Assembly (NCBI RefSeq): GCF_018687715.1 | Contig: NC_056754.1 | Span: forward strand, 10,697,501 to 10,761,500 | DNA from: Carya illinoinensis | Lineage: Eukaryota; Streptophyta; Magnoliopsida; Fagales; Juglandaceae | DNA: 64,000 nt | Direction of reading: 5' to 3' | Shown here: one piece after another, positions 45,365-57,440 of the stretch | How the letters are laid out: each line of letters begins with the position of its first letter | Position numbering within the stretch: position 1 is the first letter of the stretch | Program-made: the position numbers and the translations under genes | Notes under the pieces: model-generated | The model's database searches: none | The model's input: the letters and a program-made list of their open reading frames with translations, nothing else | What the model was told of the DNA's origin: nothing

Positions 45365-45532
45365 GTATATTGCATTCTTGTGTACTTCTTGCCTGAAACT
45401 AAGGGTATCCCAATTGAAGAGATGGGCAGGGTTTGGAAGACTCACTAGTACTGGTCCAAATTCATGAGTGAGGATGAGCACCCTAACGTCCAGATGGGTA
45501 TGGCGGCAACCGGGGATATAAAAAACGTGTGA
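45365..45532 (+). pseudogene. Hexose-transporter (STP-type) C-terminal fragment
   Basis: A 55-codon frame reads [20 protein letters not shown], then KTH, a TAG, YWSKFMSEDEHPN, a short tail and a TGA at 45530-45532. [16 protein letters not shown] is the signature end of plant STP-type H+/monosaccharide symporters, where a Trp usually precedes (F/Y)W at the TAG position. So a Trp codon has become a stop. The preceding twelve membrane helices are not found upstream, so this is a detached fragment. Confidence 0.7.
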
Positions 45533-46367
45533 TTCTTCCTTTGTTTTTAGTTCAATTTTTGGGTAGCAGTACATACTATCTGCGCCAGGAGATCTGATCT
45601 CGTCAGAATATCTCATCGGAATTGTGTTTTGATGGAAGGGGAGATGAAGGGTTCTGAAGGAAAGGGGGTTGTGATTCCTGCATGCGGGTGTAGGTGTTTG
45701 GAGCCTGCACCTCCTACGTGGTCAATGGTTATTGATTGGTGTAAAAATCAGATTTATACTCGACCGGCATTGAGTTTTTCTAATATTACAAACCAAAACA
45801 AGACATTCCACTTCACATTCTAAGAGTGCTTTTTACAAACACCTATCCTACAATTTCAACTGGATCGATAACCATAATAGGCTATTTTATAAAGAACACC
45901 AGATTACAAGCACATCATGAAAATACTATAATATTTTCTTAAATTCTTCTATGTTATTGGAATCCCATAGATACATTGCTTCTTCCTGAGAAACTTAGCA
46001 TTTATTGGTGTAATGTCCTCTAATAGATTTTCTTGGGATCGAATCAACTCGGTTGCTTTTGATTTTATAACTCAATAGTTCTCAACTTTTTGCTGGGATA
46101 TAATCCTTCCAATGGTAGCTGTGCTGTTCTTCTAAGCTTCTTGTTGCGATTTTAGTTGTTGTTGCTATTGCGCGTACAAAAGAGGAAAAAAAAAGAAATA
46201 GGAGAGATGCTGTGAGAGTCGGAAATTTGGAAAAAAGAAAGAAATCTGTTAATTGTCCTATTATGTTTTGTTAATATTGCACAAAAATTAAAATTCTTGT
46301 TTTTCTAATTTGTATTTATTATTAATAGAAAGACAAGATTTCAGCAGTACAATATATGGGTCCAATC
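45533..46367. other. Intergenic, only weak ORFs
   Basis: An ORF at 45629-45823 (64 codons, MEGEMKGSEGKGVVIPAC..) is GC-richer than its surroundings but matches no family I know. The right end is the 3' flank of the SIS-domain gene. Confidence 0.3.
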
Positions 46368-46952
46368 TCATTCCAGATTAGTATGGCGGGATCGGACGGC
46401 CTCAGGACTCTCACCCAGAACCTCACCCAACTTATACACCACCATCTCAAACAATACAAACAGAGCCCCCTCGTACACACTCCCCATTGGAAGCAATGGC
46501 CGAGATTCCACAGCGCCTCCATCGTCCGCCATGGTCTGCGCTGGCACGTAGCAAATCGCACTCGCGTGCTTCACGCAAGAACCCGTCTCCGGCTGAGCAG
46601 TGATGAGCAAAACTCTGGCGCCGTGAGATCGTGCCACGCTGGATATGGCATCGACAGTGGAGAAACCGCCGGGACCAGCGGAGACGATGAGGAGGTCGTT
46701 GGTGGTGATGGGGGGAGTGGTCATGTCGAAGACGAAGTGGGAGGAGAGGCCCAAGTGGGCAAGGCGCATGCAGAGGGCCTTCAGCATAAGGCCTTCTCGC
46801 CCAACTCCGTAGAGGAAGACCCGACCGTTTTGGGACGAAACGGTGGTCAGTTCGGTGGTTAATAGGTCCAAGGGCGGTGGGTGGGGGTGCGTGGGTTTTG
46901 AGAAGATAGAGGATATGTGGGAGCAGATTTGGGAAGCAAGAGACTCCATCAT
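46368..46952 (-). CDS. SIS-domain protein, 6-phospho-3-hexuloisomerase-like
   Basis: A single-exon ORF of 194 residues, about the length of microbial PHI (HxlB). The SIS domain fills residues 35-180. YGVGREGLMLKALCMRLAHLG (48-68) matches the G.GRSG..AK.FAMRL.HLG motif, SAGPGGFSTV (91-100) is the phosphate-binding loop (usually SGSGET), and LPMGS..E (154-161) and the end SRHTNLE match the PHI family tail RR.HANLE. PHI interconverts 3-hexulose-6-phosphate and fructose-6-phosphate in methylotrophs; the plant role is unproven, and the S-G-S-G to S-A-G-P-G change may alter catalysis. The start may be either of two adjacent ATGs. A CT tract (46959-46981) lies just upstream. Confidence 0.85.
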   Translation of the reverse strand: MMESLASQICSHISSIFSKPTHPHPPPLDLLTTELTTVSSQNGRVFLYGVGREGLMLKALCMRLAHLGLSSHFVFDMTTPPITTNDLLIVSAGPGGFSTVDAISSVARSHGARVLLITAQPETGSCVKHASAICYVPAQTMADDGGAVESRPLLPMGSVYEGALFVLFEMVVYKLGEVLGESPEAVRSRHTNLE

Positions 46953-46958
46953 TGAACT

Positions 46959-46981
46959 CTCTCTCTCTCTCTCTCTCTCTC
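46959..46981. repeat. (CT)n tract in the SIS-gene leader
   Basis: About eleven CT units within 10 bases of the start codon. Pyrimidine/GA-rich leaders are common in plant 5' UTRs. Confidence 0.7.
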
Positions 46982-46982
46982 T

Positions 46983-48212
46983 ATTCTGTGTCTCTCAATC
47001 TTTTCAGCTTGGATAATTATATATGTTTTATAAATGTGAGAAATAATTCGTACAAATTTTAAATTGATAAATTTTATATAAGATTTTGTAAAAAAGTGAC
47101 TCCATTTTAAAAGTATAAAAAAAAACATATTTTTTATTAGTTAGATTCATTTTTTTTACAAAATTTTTTGTATTTAAAAGTTATACCTAACATTATTACC
47201 CAACAAAAACATTTGAGCATGTGCGTGCGTAATGAGTAAAAAAGGAACAGACAAGAGTGGTTAATAGTGTATACAATGTCATGGAGCTTGGGCTTAATTT
47301 GTCTGTATGCAAAAGTGAGGGATGCCGGCATGTATATTTCTATGCGGGCTGGGAGGCAATTATAAAGACTGAAGTGGGTACGAAGTATTTAACCTCCAGT
47401 CCAACTAGTGCTAATTCATTTATGAATGTGGGTGTGGCTTTAAAATGTATCCGGAATAAGGGCCTCGCTTACAAGTATTATGGGATGGATGCACAGGCTC
47501 CCAGTTGCTTGAGGCTTATAGCCACAAACACACTCTCTCATCTGTATGGCTAAGACCCTTACGGTAATCGGCTTCAAAGGCCGTACCTTAAAAATTAAAA
47601 TTAAGGTAGTCGGCTCTCAGTTTATTTCACTTTTTACTGTTTAAGTCAATTGTTAATTTCAAAATCCAAAGATGAAATACCTACAACTAAAACCAGAGAT
47701 GAAATACAAACCACTCACGCCGTTTTGATAGGCAAACTTGATTACCTACAGCCAATCTATTCTCATCTGGGCATCCAAACTAGGCCTTATATATATATAT
47801 ATATATATATTTTCCCAATATTTGGAAAAGAAAAATAGCAAAACTCTCTCTACACACACCCACTTAAACACCCCCAAAACAAAAAAAACTGTGTCAAGGC
47901 CTACAGCAGAAACAAGGTTACAAGATGCCCCGTATCTAATTGAGACCACACAGTTCGGTATGGTTGCAAATAGAATATGCTAATTTCTGATCGTTGAATG
48001 ACAAAGCTTAGATGATTTGAAAAACATACTTAGATTGTTCGTGGAACATGAACATATAGTCACAACAATGCCAAAATGTAAGAGAAAGAAGTTATTTACA
48101 TCAAGCATTGAAAAACATACCAGTCATTAAGTTTTTTCTTACCCAAAAAACACAAAACTGTAATGATAAGCAACTAAAATTGTCAGTTTTTCAGGTCCTT
48201 GATTGGCTCAAT
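46983..48212. other. Intergenic between SIS and I-2 genes
   Basis: A TA microsatellite (47788-47810) and short ORFs that match nothing known. The last part includes the 3' UTR of the phosphatase inhibitor gene. Confidence 0.4.
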
Positions 48213-50559
48213 CTAGACTCCATTAGCCGGAGCTGCAGAAGATTTTTGAGGCAAATTTGCGGAACCTTCTTCATCGATGTCTATTTCCTTCACACCAGTA
48301 GTTAATGATGAAGATGAATCGCATTTCCCATTTCTTTCCATATTACCATCACCATCCTCATCTACTTCATTTTCAAGAAATGAACCTTTACGCCGGAGTT
48401 CTTTTACTTTCCGGAATTCATCATAGTGAACTCTTCTGTGCTCCCTAAAGCTGATACCATTCCTATCAGTCTCAGAATCTGAAAAATTTCCCACAAAAGA
48501 CACAGCTGAGGGCACACGTCATAATTGGAGTTAGATGCAAAACAAATTATTTAATTCAAAACTAAAATATGCATTCCGAGAGGGATTGCCAGGGCATAAG
48601 GGAAATATTTTGATCATATTTTTCCAAGTCCTTTAGGTCTCCCAACTGCTATCATGGAAGAAGATTAGAAGTGAAGTACTTTAAGTAAAGGTAAAAAAAT
48701 TTGACTGAACTGTTAACAGAAGAATGCAACATAAGATTATGTTTGAAACCAATGGATGGTATCCTCCAAAATTCTTAAATTTCATTAAAGAAAACAATCT
48801 ACACGCCCTGAAGGAGAAAATACTTGCATCTTCAGCTAAATGTATCTATTTGTTCATTTCAATAAATCCACATAGGATATGGCAATCTGGTCTCTCTGGA
48901 AACCTTGAACATTGAAATCAATTTAGAGGTGAAAACTAAAGAGAAGCAATTGTGGAAAACCTTCATCATCCTGCTCCATAACATCTGCCTCATCCTCTGA
49001 TGATGTCCAGCCACCTGATTTCCGGACGTCATTTGTACTTGAAGAAGCCACATCACTCAAAGCCGTTTGTATTGCTTCAGCATGCATTTCATCACTGACA
49101 AAATCGTCAAACCTATTCCGTATCGGAGACAAAGATCCTACATTGTTCAGCACATTCAAACAGCATTGTTTTAGAAAATCAAATAAACTTTCTCAAAGCG
49201 GCCACAAAATCTTAGATACTAGTATAAAGTCAATTCAATATGATCCTGCCAACATTTGACACCCCTTTATGTATTGCTGTTGGAGCAAGAATGGCACTAC
49301 TCAAAGTGAAAAGTTCGTGAACGCTTTTAGCATACCCACATCCTTATACATAGACATTCACCAAAGTGGAAATTGACTCACCATCATCATCAATCATGGG
49401 ATGATATGGGGTCTTGGGTTCAGTGATTTTCTGCCTCACAGGTTTATTTGCCTCAATTTCATCCAGATTAGTCTCATCCCATCTTACACGCCCCCTGTTG
49501 AGCAAATGGGAGAAAATGCTACAATTATTAGTATATATTGAAAAAAACAAAAATTGCATAATATAGAGAAAAAAAAACTCGACAACAAATAATTCAAAAA
49601 ACTTTAGAGAAAAGGTGCACAAACCAATATTCTAATGCAAGATGGGGAAAGTAAAACTGGAAAGAATAAACCCCCAAAAAGCATCTTGCATTCACAGCAC
49701 TAAATAGTCCCATGGCAGTTGACTCCAGAAAATTACAGTAGGGTAATTTGAACTATGGAGCTGATATTTCTTCTTCTTCTTCTTCTTCTTCTTCTTTTTT
49801 AAAATAACTGTTGAGCTGATGTTTGAAATGGAAAATGCAATATTTTCTCCCACATTAAAAACCCGTAAACCTTAAAAGTGCACTTTCTCCTTGTATCTTC
49901 TACATCATAAATACTAGTTCATGCTTTGCATCTAAAACTTCCAGACACACTCCACGGTGATGAGGAAATAACTCTCTTACACTTTGACCTCTCTATGGAC
50001 ACATGTTAAATCACGTTCATTTTTCTGGGTCCTTGATTCACATGTTTAAAATTCATCTGGTTCCTCTAGCACCTGTACTACAACTAAGTTCAACCCTTAT
50101 TACTGAAATCAAGCCTTCAATGTTTGAATAAAACATCTGACTTTACCTCTTCAATAATCTTAGATCTCTCAACTCTTAAGATCTGAATCTGTCATCCCAA
50201 ATACCACCATAATTTAACTCTCTTTTCATGATTTTTCTAATGACTTCCAGGAACTTTCCTCCAAATTGATGGGTATCTGTAGCATCCACGGTATTCAAGT
50301 TGTAACACCCACTTCAACCCTATCATCATATGTTACAAATTGAATAGCACAAAGATCTGAGCTTACAAGCAATTGTTATTGGTAAATAATTAAGATTAAC
50401 GAACATCAAACTTCTGAAGATCTGATGACAATAAACTTATTGATTTATTAATATTTCCAAAAAGGTTTATATCTAAAAGGCTAAAAAAATAATTTCTTTC
50501 CATATTTCAGGAAACATCAAATCATAAACAATCAAAAGAGAGTAAGTGAATTACTTCAT
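48213..50559 (-). CDS. Protein phosphatase 1 inhibitor-2 (I-2) family protein
   Basis: Four coding exons: 50555-50559 (ATGAA only), 49382-49494, 48961-49137 and 48213-48505, 195 residues in one frame. The first intron (about 1,060 bp) splits the second codon. [20 protein letters not shown] (3-22) contains the PP1-contacting RVRWDE, followed by [12 protein letters not shown] with the conserved TPY phospho-site. [20 protein letters not shown] matches the HYNE-type inhibitory region of I-2. The C-terminal part is acidic and Ser-rich. It binds and regulates PP1 catalytic subunits in the nucleus and cytosol. A non-coding leader exon may end at about 51566 (CAG|GTACTA). The neighbouring genes match the Arabidopsis I-2 locus. 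Confidence 0.85.
49769..49797. repeat. (CTT)n microsatellite in the I-2 intron
   Basis: About nine TTC/CTT units. Confidence 0.85.
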
Positions 50560-51565
50560 TTTGCTGGACTGTTGATGTCCTCAGATGCCGAACAGTAGGT
50601 CAATCACTTTATTTCACTGGGAAAAAAAATGCTAAACCTCTAATTAGATTCTCAACATCAACTATCAAAATAATGATTTTAACAGGATTTCTACGTGGAA
50701 TATGAGAAAGGTGAAAGGAAATTACACCTTATTGAATGGAAATGACTCGAATGAAAGTATTATCAAACCTTTTAAACAAGCAGGAAATCACAAGCATAAA
50801 TGTAGCAAAAAGCAATATATATATCTATACATATATAAATGTATAAACAATATCATGACATGCATCTTCCAAGTAGCCTCTCAACATAGGATTTTCATAT
50901 ACAGTACAACATAGCAGCAAACAGAAAACCCTCACTTAAATCTGAAAAGAATTCATATCATAAATCTTATTAGTTATTAGTCAATGTGAATCAAACACTC
51001 TATTTCCTGAAAATACTCGATCAAAAATCAAAACGAAAGAGGATTATATAAATCAAGAACTAGATACGAACACGAACACATCTGGGATTGCATAAAATTG
51101 AAAAGCCCTATTATGTGAACAGCGATGAGACGACCAAAACCTAAGGATAAATTTAAGAAAACTCAAATTGAAGAAGTTAAAAACCTGTGAGCCAAAAAAA
51201 GAACAAAAACACACACCAGAATAGTAATCCATCAATTAAAGGGGGAGAAAACAATGGAGCCACAGATCAACAACACATTAAAGCGTTACCTATCAAAACA
51301 ATACATTAGAGCGTCAGACACGACCTAGAAAATATAAAAAATAAATCTCTATTTCCAAGACCAAATAGATACGCAATACACTCCGTATGATAGCTGAATA
51401 AAACACGCAGTCGATTCAATCTTTTGTTTTTATAGGGAAACAAAATTTTCGTTTTTTTCCCTCTTTACGGTTTCTCAGGAATCAAACAGATCATGACTGT
51501 AAAACTTAATAGTGAAAAATCTTGAACCTAGATTCACTAATTAGAGAGGGAAAATCTCTAGTACC

Positions 51566-51640
51566 TGTGAAAGAATGAACGGAATTTAGCGAGCGATTAT
51601 TTCCTAGAGAGCGAGGAAAAGAAAAACTGCCTGCGTGCCC
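51566..51640 (-). other. Possible non-coding leader exon of the I-2 gene
   Basis: GC-richer sequence ending TTTCACAG|GTACTA on the minus strand, followed by AT-rich intron-like DNA. It sits where a 5' UTR exon is expected, about 1 kb before the ATGAA exon. Confidence 0.35.
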
Positions 51641-51649
51641 CGTTTATTT

Positions 51650-52500
51650 CTATCACATCTTTTCGTTTTTTCATTTTCCAGGATTACCCCTTGACGATTT
51701 GACCCTAAAAATGGTAGTCTGGTACGCCGTGGTCATTACAAATAGTCAAACAAACGAACGGTTAAGCTTTTAGCATTGATCTTAAATCTTATCCGTTCAC
51801 TTCCTTGTCGGTAAGAAATATTGCTAATATATTTATTCTTTGTTGTACTTCGAACGTTTCAACATACCCCTTATGAAAATAGATGAAAGGGGTAGGATAG
51901 AGTGGATCGTAGATTAACATTCTAATCAGATTGATATTCAACACCATGGACCTAAATGAATTGCTAAAATTAAAAATAAATTTTCCATAACAAAGTTACA
52001 ATTACATCTATTCACGATTAGATTAGATTTATTTAATGAATTCTATTATGTACAGTCACTTTTTCATATTTTTTATATATTTTATTGATGTGATTAATAA
52101 AAATAATTATTTTTTAATAAAAAAGTGACGTATATAATCATATTAATAGAATACGTAAAGAAATTGCATATAAAATTTTTATTATTTAATATATTATTGT
52201 CAATGTGAATGTTGAAATTAATATATAAATAATTTATATTTTTTTAAGTGAAAAAATAATTAATAAATTGGGTGGATAAATTCTATTGAACATCATTTTT
52301 TTTTCTCAAAAGTCAAAAGGGCAAAAAGTGAGAGTTGAAAGAACGCAATCAAGATTGTGATAATTTAGGTCATCGTATTCGTGGTCTTAAACCTTTGTTA
52401 AAAGTTGGAACTTGATGCTTAAAGTGGAATTATACAGAAGATGGCCCATCGCTTAGTCATATTAGCCATGGCCCATTATAAGTTGACTTGCATGACCCGG
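51650..52500. other. Divergent promoter region, I-2 and ARFRP1
   Basis: AT-rich spacer of about 0.9 kb between the leader of the minus-strand I-2 gene and the likely leader of the plus-strand GTPase gene (52500-52750, GAAGAAGAAGAGGAGC). Shared regulatory sites are possible; none is proven. Confidence 0.4.
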
Positions 52501-53877
52501 CCCACCAACATGACGTAGAATGTTAGTAACTCCTCCAAGGGTAGAATGGGTATTTGGGAAAGAAGAAGAAGAGGAGCCGGACAAATCTGAAAGAAGCTTG
52601 GGAACGAATAGCAAGAGAAAATGCTTTGTTATTCGGGACCTCTCATTTTGCGCTTTGCAGTTTGCAGGGCCATCGAAACAAGAGAGACTCACCACAGCTC
52701 CCCAACATCCCCAACAGTACGAAGTTCTGAGCTTTGACATCAACTCTGTAGCTAACTTTCATTTTAATTGATAAAACCCATGCATGACGATTCTTCTTGA
52801 TCTGGGTCTTTTATGGTTGAGGATTTTATTTTTACCGTGGAAATACTACTTGTTCTCTGTCGATTTAATTTTTTTTCTTATTATTACAGTATAGGATTGT
52901 GAGTGAACTTAATTTCATGATGTTCTGAAATGATTTTGTTTTTCTTTTTATTTTTCAAAAATAATGATTGTTGTTATTCTCATCTTGACTTTATCAAATT
53001 CTTATCGATTAGATTTTACTTGGTACATTTTTATTCAGTTCTTTAGGGATAATTCGGCGTTTGAAGTTTTGTTAATTCGGTCTAGATGTTTGATGGGTTG
53101 CCACTCACAGAATTGTGCTGCATCTTGTTGATTGAAAAGTTTGGGGAGGAAATAAGAATAGTTGAATATCATGCACTCAACCAATCGTAGACTTCTTGGA
53201 TGTACTTTTCTTTATTGGCACTGTTGTCCGAGAACAAAGTTCTGACTAATCTTGGGAGTGTACAGACTTATCAAAAAAGAAAACAAATCTTGGGAGTGTA
53301 CAGACCCCAGCAAGGAGTTTCCTGGATAATTCTATAAGTCCAATGAGCCCTGAAAATTGAAGAGGCAAAGTGAAAATTATTCTCTCTCTGTTCATTGTGC
53401 GTGGATGAATTTCATAATGAGAAAGGAAATTTGTAAGATGACTATGGATTTGTTTAACATTTCAGAAAGTGGGACTGTAGGTAATACAGAAAGTCTACAC
53501 AATTTTCAGTTAGATGCTTATTTAAAATTTTGACAGGAAGACTCTAGTTTGTTTGTTCTCATTCTAGCAAAACACTAGATCTAAGCTTTGTGCCTGTCAG
53601 TTGCAATGTTAGATATCTTAAAAGAGTTGGAATTTTCTAAGTTATTTATATGCCAATTCCAATAAAATAAATAATGAAAACATAACCAGAGGCCGGGCCA
53701 TTACACTTAATAATTATTCCTGTTCTCTATGCCATGTAATATTGACTGTATCTATTCCTTCTCCAGGCGAATTAAACTGAGTGCAAGCCAGGCCAAATTA
53801 GCCGTTATGATTTCCTTTCCTTTCCACCTTTGAAGGTTATAAGGATCAAGTGATAAGGAAGAGTAAACAAGTCAGAG

Positions 53878-56743
53878 ATGTTCTCATTGTTTTATGGACT
53901 TTGGAAGTACATGTTTAGTAAGACTGAGTTTCATGTACTCATTCTTGGAATTGACAAAGCTGGGAAAACAGTATGCATCATCTTCTTATTTTCTATTTAG
54001 ATTAATGAACTCTGTTGTATGGTTTTTTAAAGGATCTTTTGCTATATTCAGCAATATGTGGATCTTTCAGACTTGATTCGTGTTAAGAATATCTGCTGGA
54101 ACGTATAAAAAAAAGAAAAGAATATGTGCTGGACATCAGTCATAGTCCTTATATAATGTACTCTTTTGTAGACTTTGTTGGAAAAGTTGAAGTCAGTGTA
54201 CTCAAACTTGGAAGGCCTACCCCCTGATCGAATTGTTCCTACCGTAGGACTCAATATTGGTCGCATTGAAGTTTCAAACGCAAAACTTGTGTTCTGGGAC
54301 CTCGGAGGTCAGGTATGTCAAATTCATAGACAATAATTATAAAATTTTTGGTGTATTTTCACACACTCTTGAATATCCTCACATAGAAACAATATATTTT
54401 ATGAGCAGCAGTGTTAGGATGTCATGAACAGTGGAAAAAACTAATAATGTTCACTTAGCATACGGTATTATTTCTTTCTTGGAGCATCTAGTATTAGTTA
54501 GAAAGGAATTTTCTCCAATGTTTTACAACCCATTAGTGGGTTTTCTTTATTTTATGGTGGCTAACCTGGCACTAAAACCAACGAATCAAAGCATTTGTGT
54601 TGATGATATTTGTTCTTGGAAACCCAAAGTGACATTTTTCCAAATGAAATTTTCAACTTGACATGGTGACTTTAGCTAGTTGGCGTGGACTTTTTAAAGA
54701 GCAACCAGGTCAAACTTTACTTAATTCCTATATATACAAAGTTGGGGATTTGGAATTAGTCTCCTGAGGTTCCAAGTGCAGATAAAGGGAGGCTATCAGC
54801 TCATCCATGGCAACTGTTTTTTTATGATGCGGAACTTCACCAATACAAAGCCTTTGGACTCACCCCTGGGAGTAAACTCAGGATACACGATTCAACCCCC
54901 CGAAACTGGTAATAAAGGGAACTCATAGTGAGGAGTCAAAACCAGGATATCTAAGGCCTCATTTGTTTACCCAAACCTAAACTATCTCATCTCATTTCAT
55001 CTTATCATTACAACTTTTTCAAATCGCCACACAAAATATGATAAACATTTCAACTTTTTTAAATCCAAAACAAAACTAATATTAAAAAATTTATATTATA
55101 ACAATATTTTATTCAACTTTCAACAAAATATCTCATCTCATCTTATATGAACTGCGTAACCAAACGAGGCCTAAGTTTACAGCCCATCCCAAGCTTGCAC
55201 TTCGACCACTCTGCTGCAACCTACACCCTCATCCATGATCCATGGTAACTTAAGTGCATTTTTTGTTTAATGTGGAGCTTATAGGAAAAGAAGTTGAATG
55301 GCAAGGCTTTATAATCAGCTCATCCATGGTAACTTAACTGCCAGTTTTGACTTTTGAGATATCGACTTAGTTTAAGAAAACAGTTAACCCCTAGGGCTCA
55401 AGTGGTAAAGCCGTAAAGGCCTTGGACTTGAGGTTATGCTCCACCCAGGTCTAAGGTTCAAATCCCTTTGGGTGCAAACAATTTCAAGGGGTCATTGGAC
55501 TGGGGGATTTTTCCCTTGAATTACCTGAGGTGCACTTGCAGGAAACTCTTTGTTGAGGGCCTATGCACCCATGGGATTAGTTGGGACGTTATTCCTGAAC
55601 ACTCGGTGCCAATAAAAAAAAAAAAACAGTTTAAGAAAAGGTTTCGTCCTTGAGTACTACTTTCCCGACAAACTTTGATTAAAAAAATGTTGCTATAGCA
55701 TAAATTGCTAGAGGCTAAGATGATGAAAAGAGAGAGCTAATGCCTAAGGCTGATTTTATTTAGTCTAGTTTTCCTTTTGTGCCTGATTTGATGCGCAGAA
55801 CCAAATTTGTCACAAGCTTGTTTATCTATCATACTGGTGCCTTTAGCTTGTTTATCCATAATAGAAATTTTGAAGATTGCCTGCAGATGACGGAGGAGCT
55901 TAAAATTTTCTTGTACTCTGTTCCTTTAGGAAGTTGCTATAGATTTTAATAAGCTGTGTTTTCATGGTTTTCTTGTATACATCATCTGTACTTAGGTCAT
56001 GCCTTTTGTATTTTAAATATAATTTTTCGATAGCTTATAAAAAAGAGTATATTATACTAGTGCCTTTTAATTTTTATGGTGTTCTTTCCTCTCTGGTCTG
56101 TTTCCTTTTCTTTATTTGTTGTTGTTGAATTGAGAGGCAAGGGGGCTATCATTTATGAAGTTACTCACTGATGCAAGATTTTGATTCTGGCAGCCTGGTC
56201 TTCGTTCAATTTGGGAGAAATACTATGAAGAAGCACATGCCGTGATCTATGTAATTGATGCTGCTTGTCCTTCACGTTTTGAAGATTCAAAATCTGCTCT
56301 AGGTCAGCGATGTTATATTACTATAACTTGTCAATGCATATTGCTGACTGAACTGACTACGATTTTAGTACTAGTGAAAACTTGTTGTAGTAGCACTTGA
56401 ATTGGGCACTAATACCTTCGATGTAATACCAGAGAAGGCTCTTCGGCATGAGGATTTGCAAGGAGCTCCTCTATTGATTTTAGCTAACAAGCAGGTTAGA
56501 GATCAGCTGCTACCTCTTTCCAGCTCAAAAGAAACTTCAAACTTGATTTCTAATTATCAACAAAATGATGGAGATTTTTATCGTATTGTGCTTGCATATT
56601 TGTGAAAAGCAATAATAATGTTGACTACATTTGAAATCGGAAAAATGTTGTGAATGACTTGAAAAATTGGAAGTCGATTTTTTGAACAACTTCGGAATAA
56701 AATAATGTGCATCTCCCATTTTAAATTTTTTTTTTGCAAGAAG

Positions 56744-56798
<55 letters not shown>

Positions 56799-57440
56799 GG
56801 GACTCTAATGTGACGTAGTAAACCACTTATAGGTCTACAAATCATTATCCTGTTCCTATTCTGTTGTATTTCAATATCTTTGATCTTTTGATTTAGTTTC
56901 TTTCTGTATTTCAATCATAGACTTCGGCCGCTGATGAACTGTATCCATTCTTTTGTGTTCCATTAGGAGAGAGGAAATACTTGATATCTTGAGATGAGAA
57001 AGCTTGTTCTCTACTTTGCCTTCTCATTCTTTGCAAGGCTGAATGGAGTGTCATGGGTTTCCCCTCGCATCTTTGTGTTTCAATGACAGTGGTCTGAGTC
57101 AATTACATTTCACTTTGATGGCAGGATCTTGCTGAAGCTGTATCAGCTGAAGAGCTTGCTCGTTATCTCGATCTTAAAAAGTTGGATGAAAGGGTCTACA
57201 TGTTTGAAGCTATTTCAGCAAATGATGGGTGAGTGGCGTACATTTTTTCTTTTCCAACATCATGGCAGCTCTGAGATTCATCAGATGTTCAAAGAAGTTA
57301 ACAACATCAAATTTCTGAATCTTGATTGCAGGATGGGGATTAAAGAAAGCATAGAATGGCTAGTTGATGCAATGGAGAGAAGCAAGAGAACTGAAAAGTT
57401 GAGAGTTCGTGCAGGTGTAAATGGCCCTACTACCGCATAA
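53878..57440 (+). CDS. ARFRP1: ARF-related GTPase ARFRP1/GB1-type
   Basis: Six coding exons: 53878-53970, 54172-54312, 56194-56302, 56433-56494, 57125-57228 and 57332-57440, 205 residues in frame. LILGIDKAGKT (21-31) is the P-loop GxxxxGKT. PTVGLNIGRIEV holds the switch I Thr. FWDLGGQPGLRSIWEKYY is switch II with the catalytic Gln. ANKQ|D is the guanine-specificity motif, split by intron 4. SAND then GMGIKESIEWL closes the domain. The N-terminus is MFSLFYG, without the myristoylated Gly of ARFs, as in ARFRP1. ARFRP1 works at the trans-Golgi with SYS1 to recruit ARL1 and sort cargo. A 1.9 kb intron 2 holds a Tourist MITE and a SINE. Confidence 0.92.
54955..55171. mobile_element. Tourist-like MITE in ARFRP1 intron 2
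   Basis: TAA duplications (54952-54954, 55172-55174) and inverted ends GGCCTCATTTGTTTACCC and reversed GGCCTCGTTTGGTTACGC. GGCCTNGTTTGG is typical of PIF/Harbinger (Tourist) MITEs. Confidence 0.8.
55381..55627 (+). mobile_element. tRNA-derived SINE in ARFRP1 intron 2
   Basis: The 5' part has pol III promoter boxes: GCTCAAGTGGTAAAG (A box, about 55398-55412) and GGTTCAAATCC (B box, about 55454-55464). The 3' end is an A-run (AATAAAAAAAAAAAAAC). AGTTTAAGAAAA flanks it on both sides (55369-55380, 55628-55639), a 12-bp target duplication. A TGGGACGTTATTCC tail precedes the A-run. It lies in sense orientation to the host gene. Confidence 0.8.
56746..56793. repeat. (TC)n microsatellite in ARFRP1 intron 4
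   Basis: About 24 uninterrupted TC units, an intronic microsatellite. Confidence 0.95.

Noticed and set aside
46356..46862. 168-codon plus-strand ORF
   Set aside because: Antisense shadow of the SIS-domain gene, which has clear conserved motifs.
55398..55470. tRNA-like gene from A and B boxes
   Set aside because: It has no cloverleaf closing stem and is followed by a SINE body and A tail with target duplications, so it is a SINE rather than a tRNA gene.
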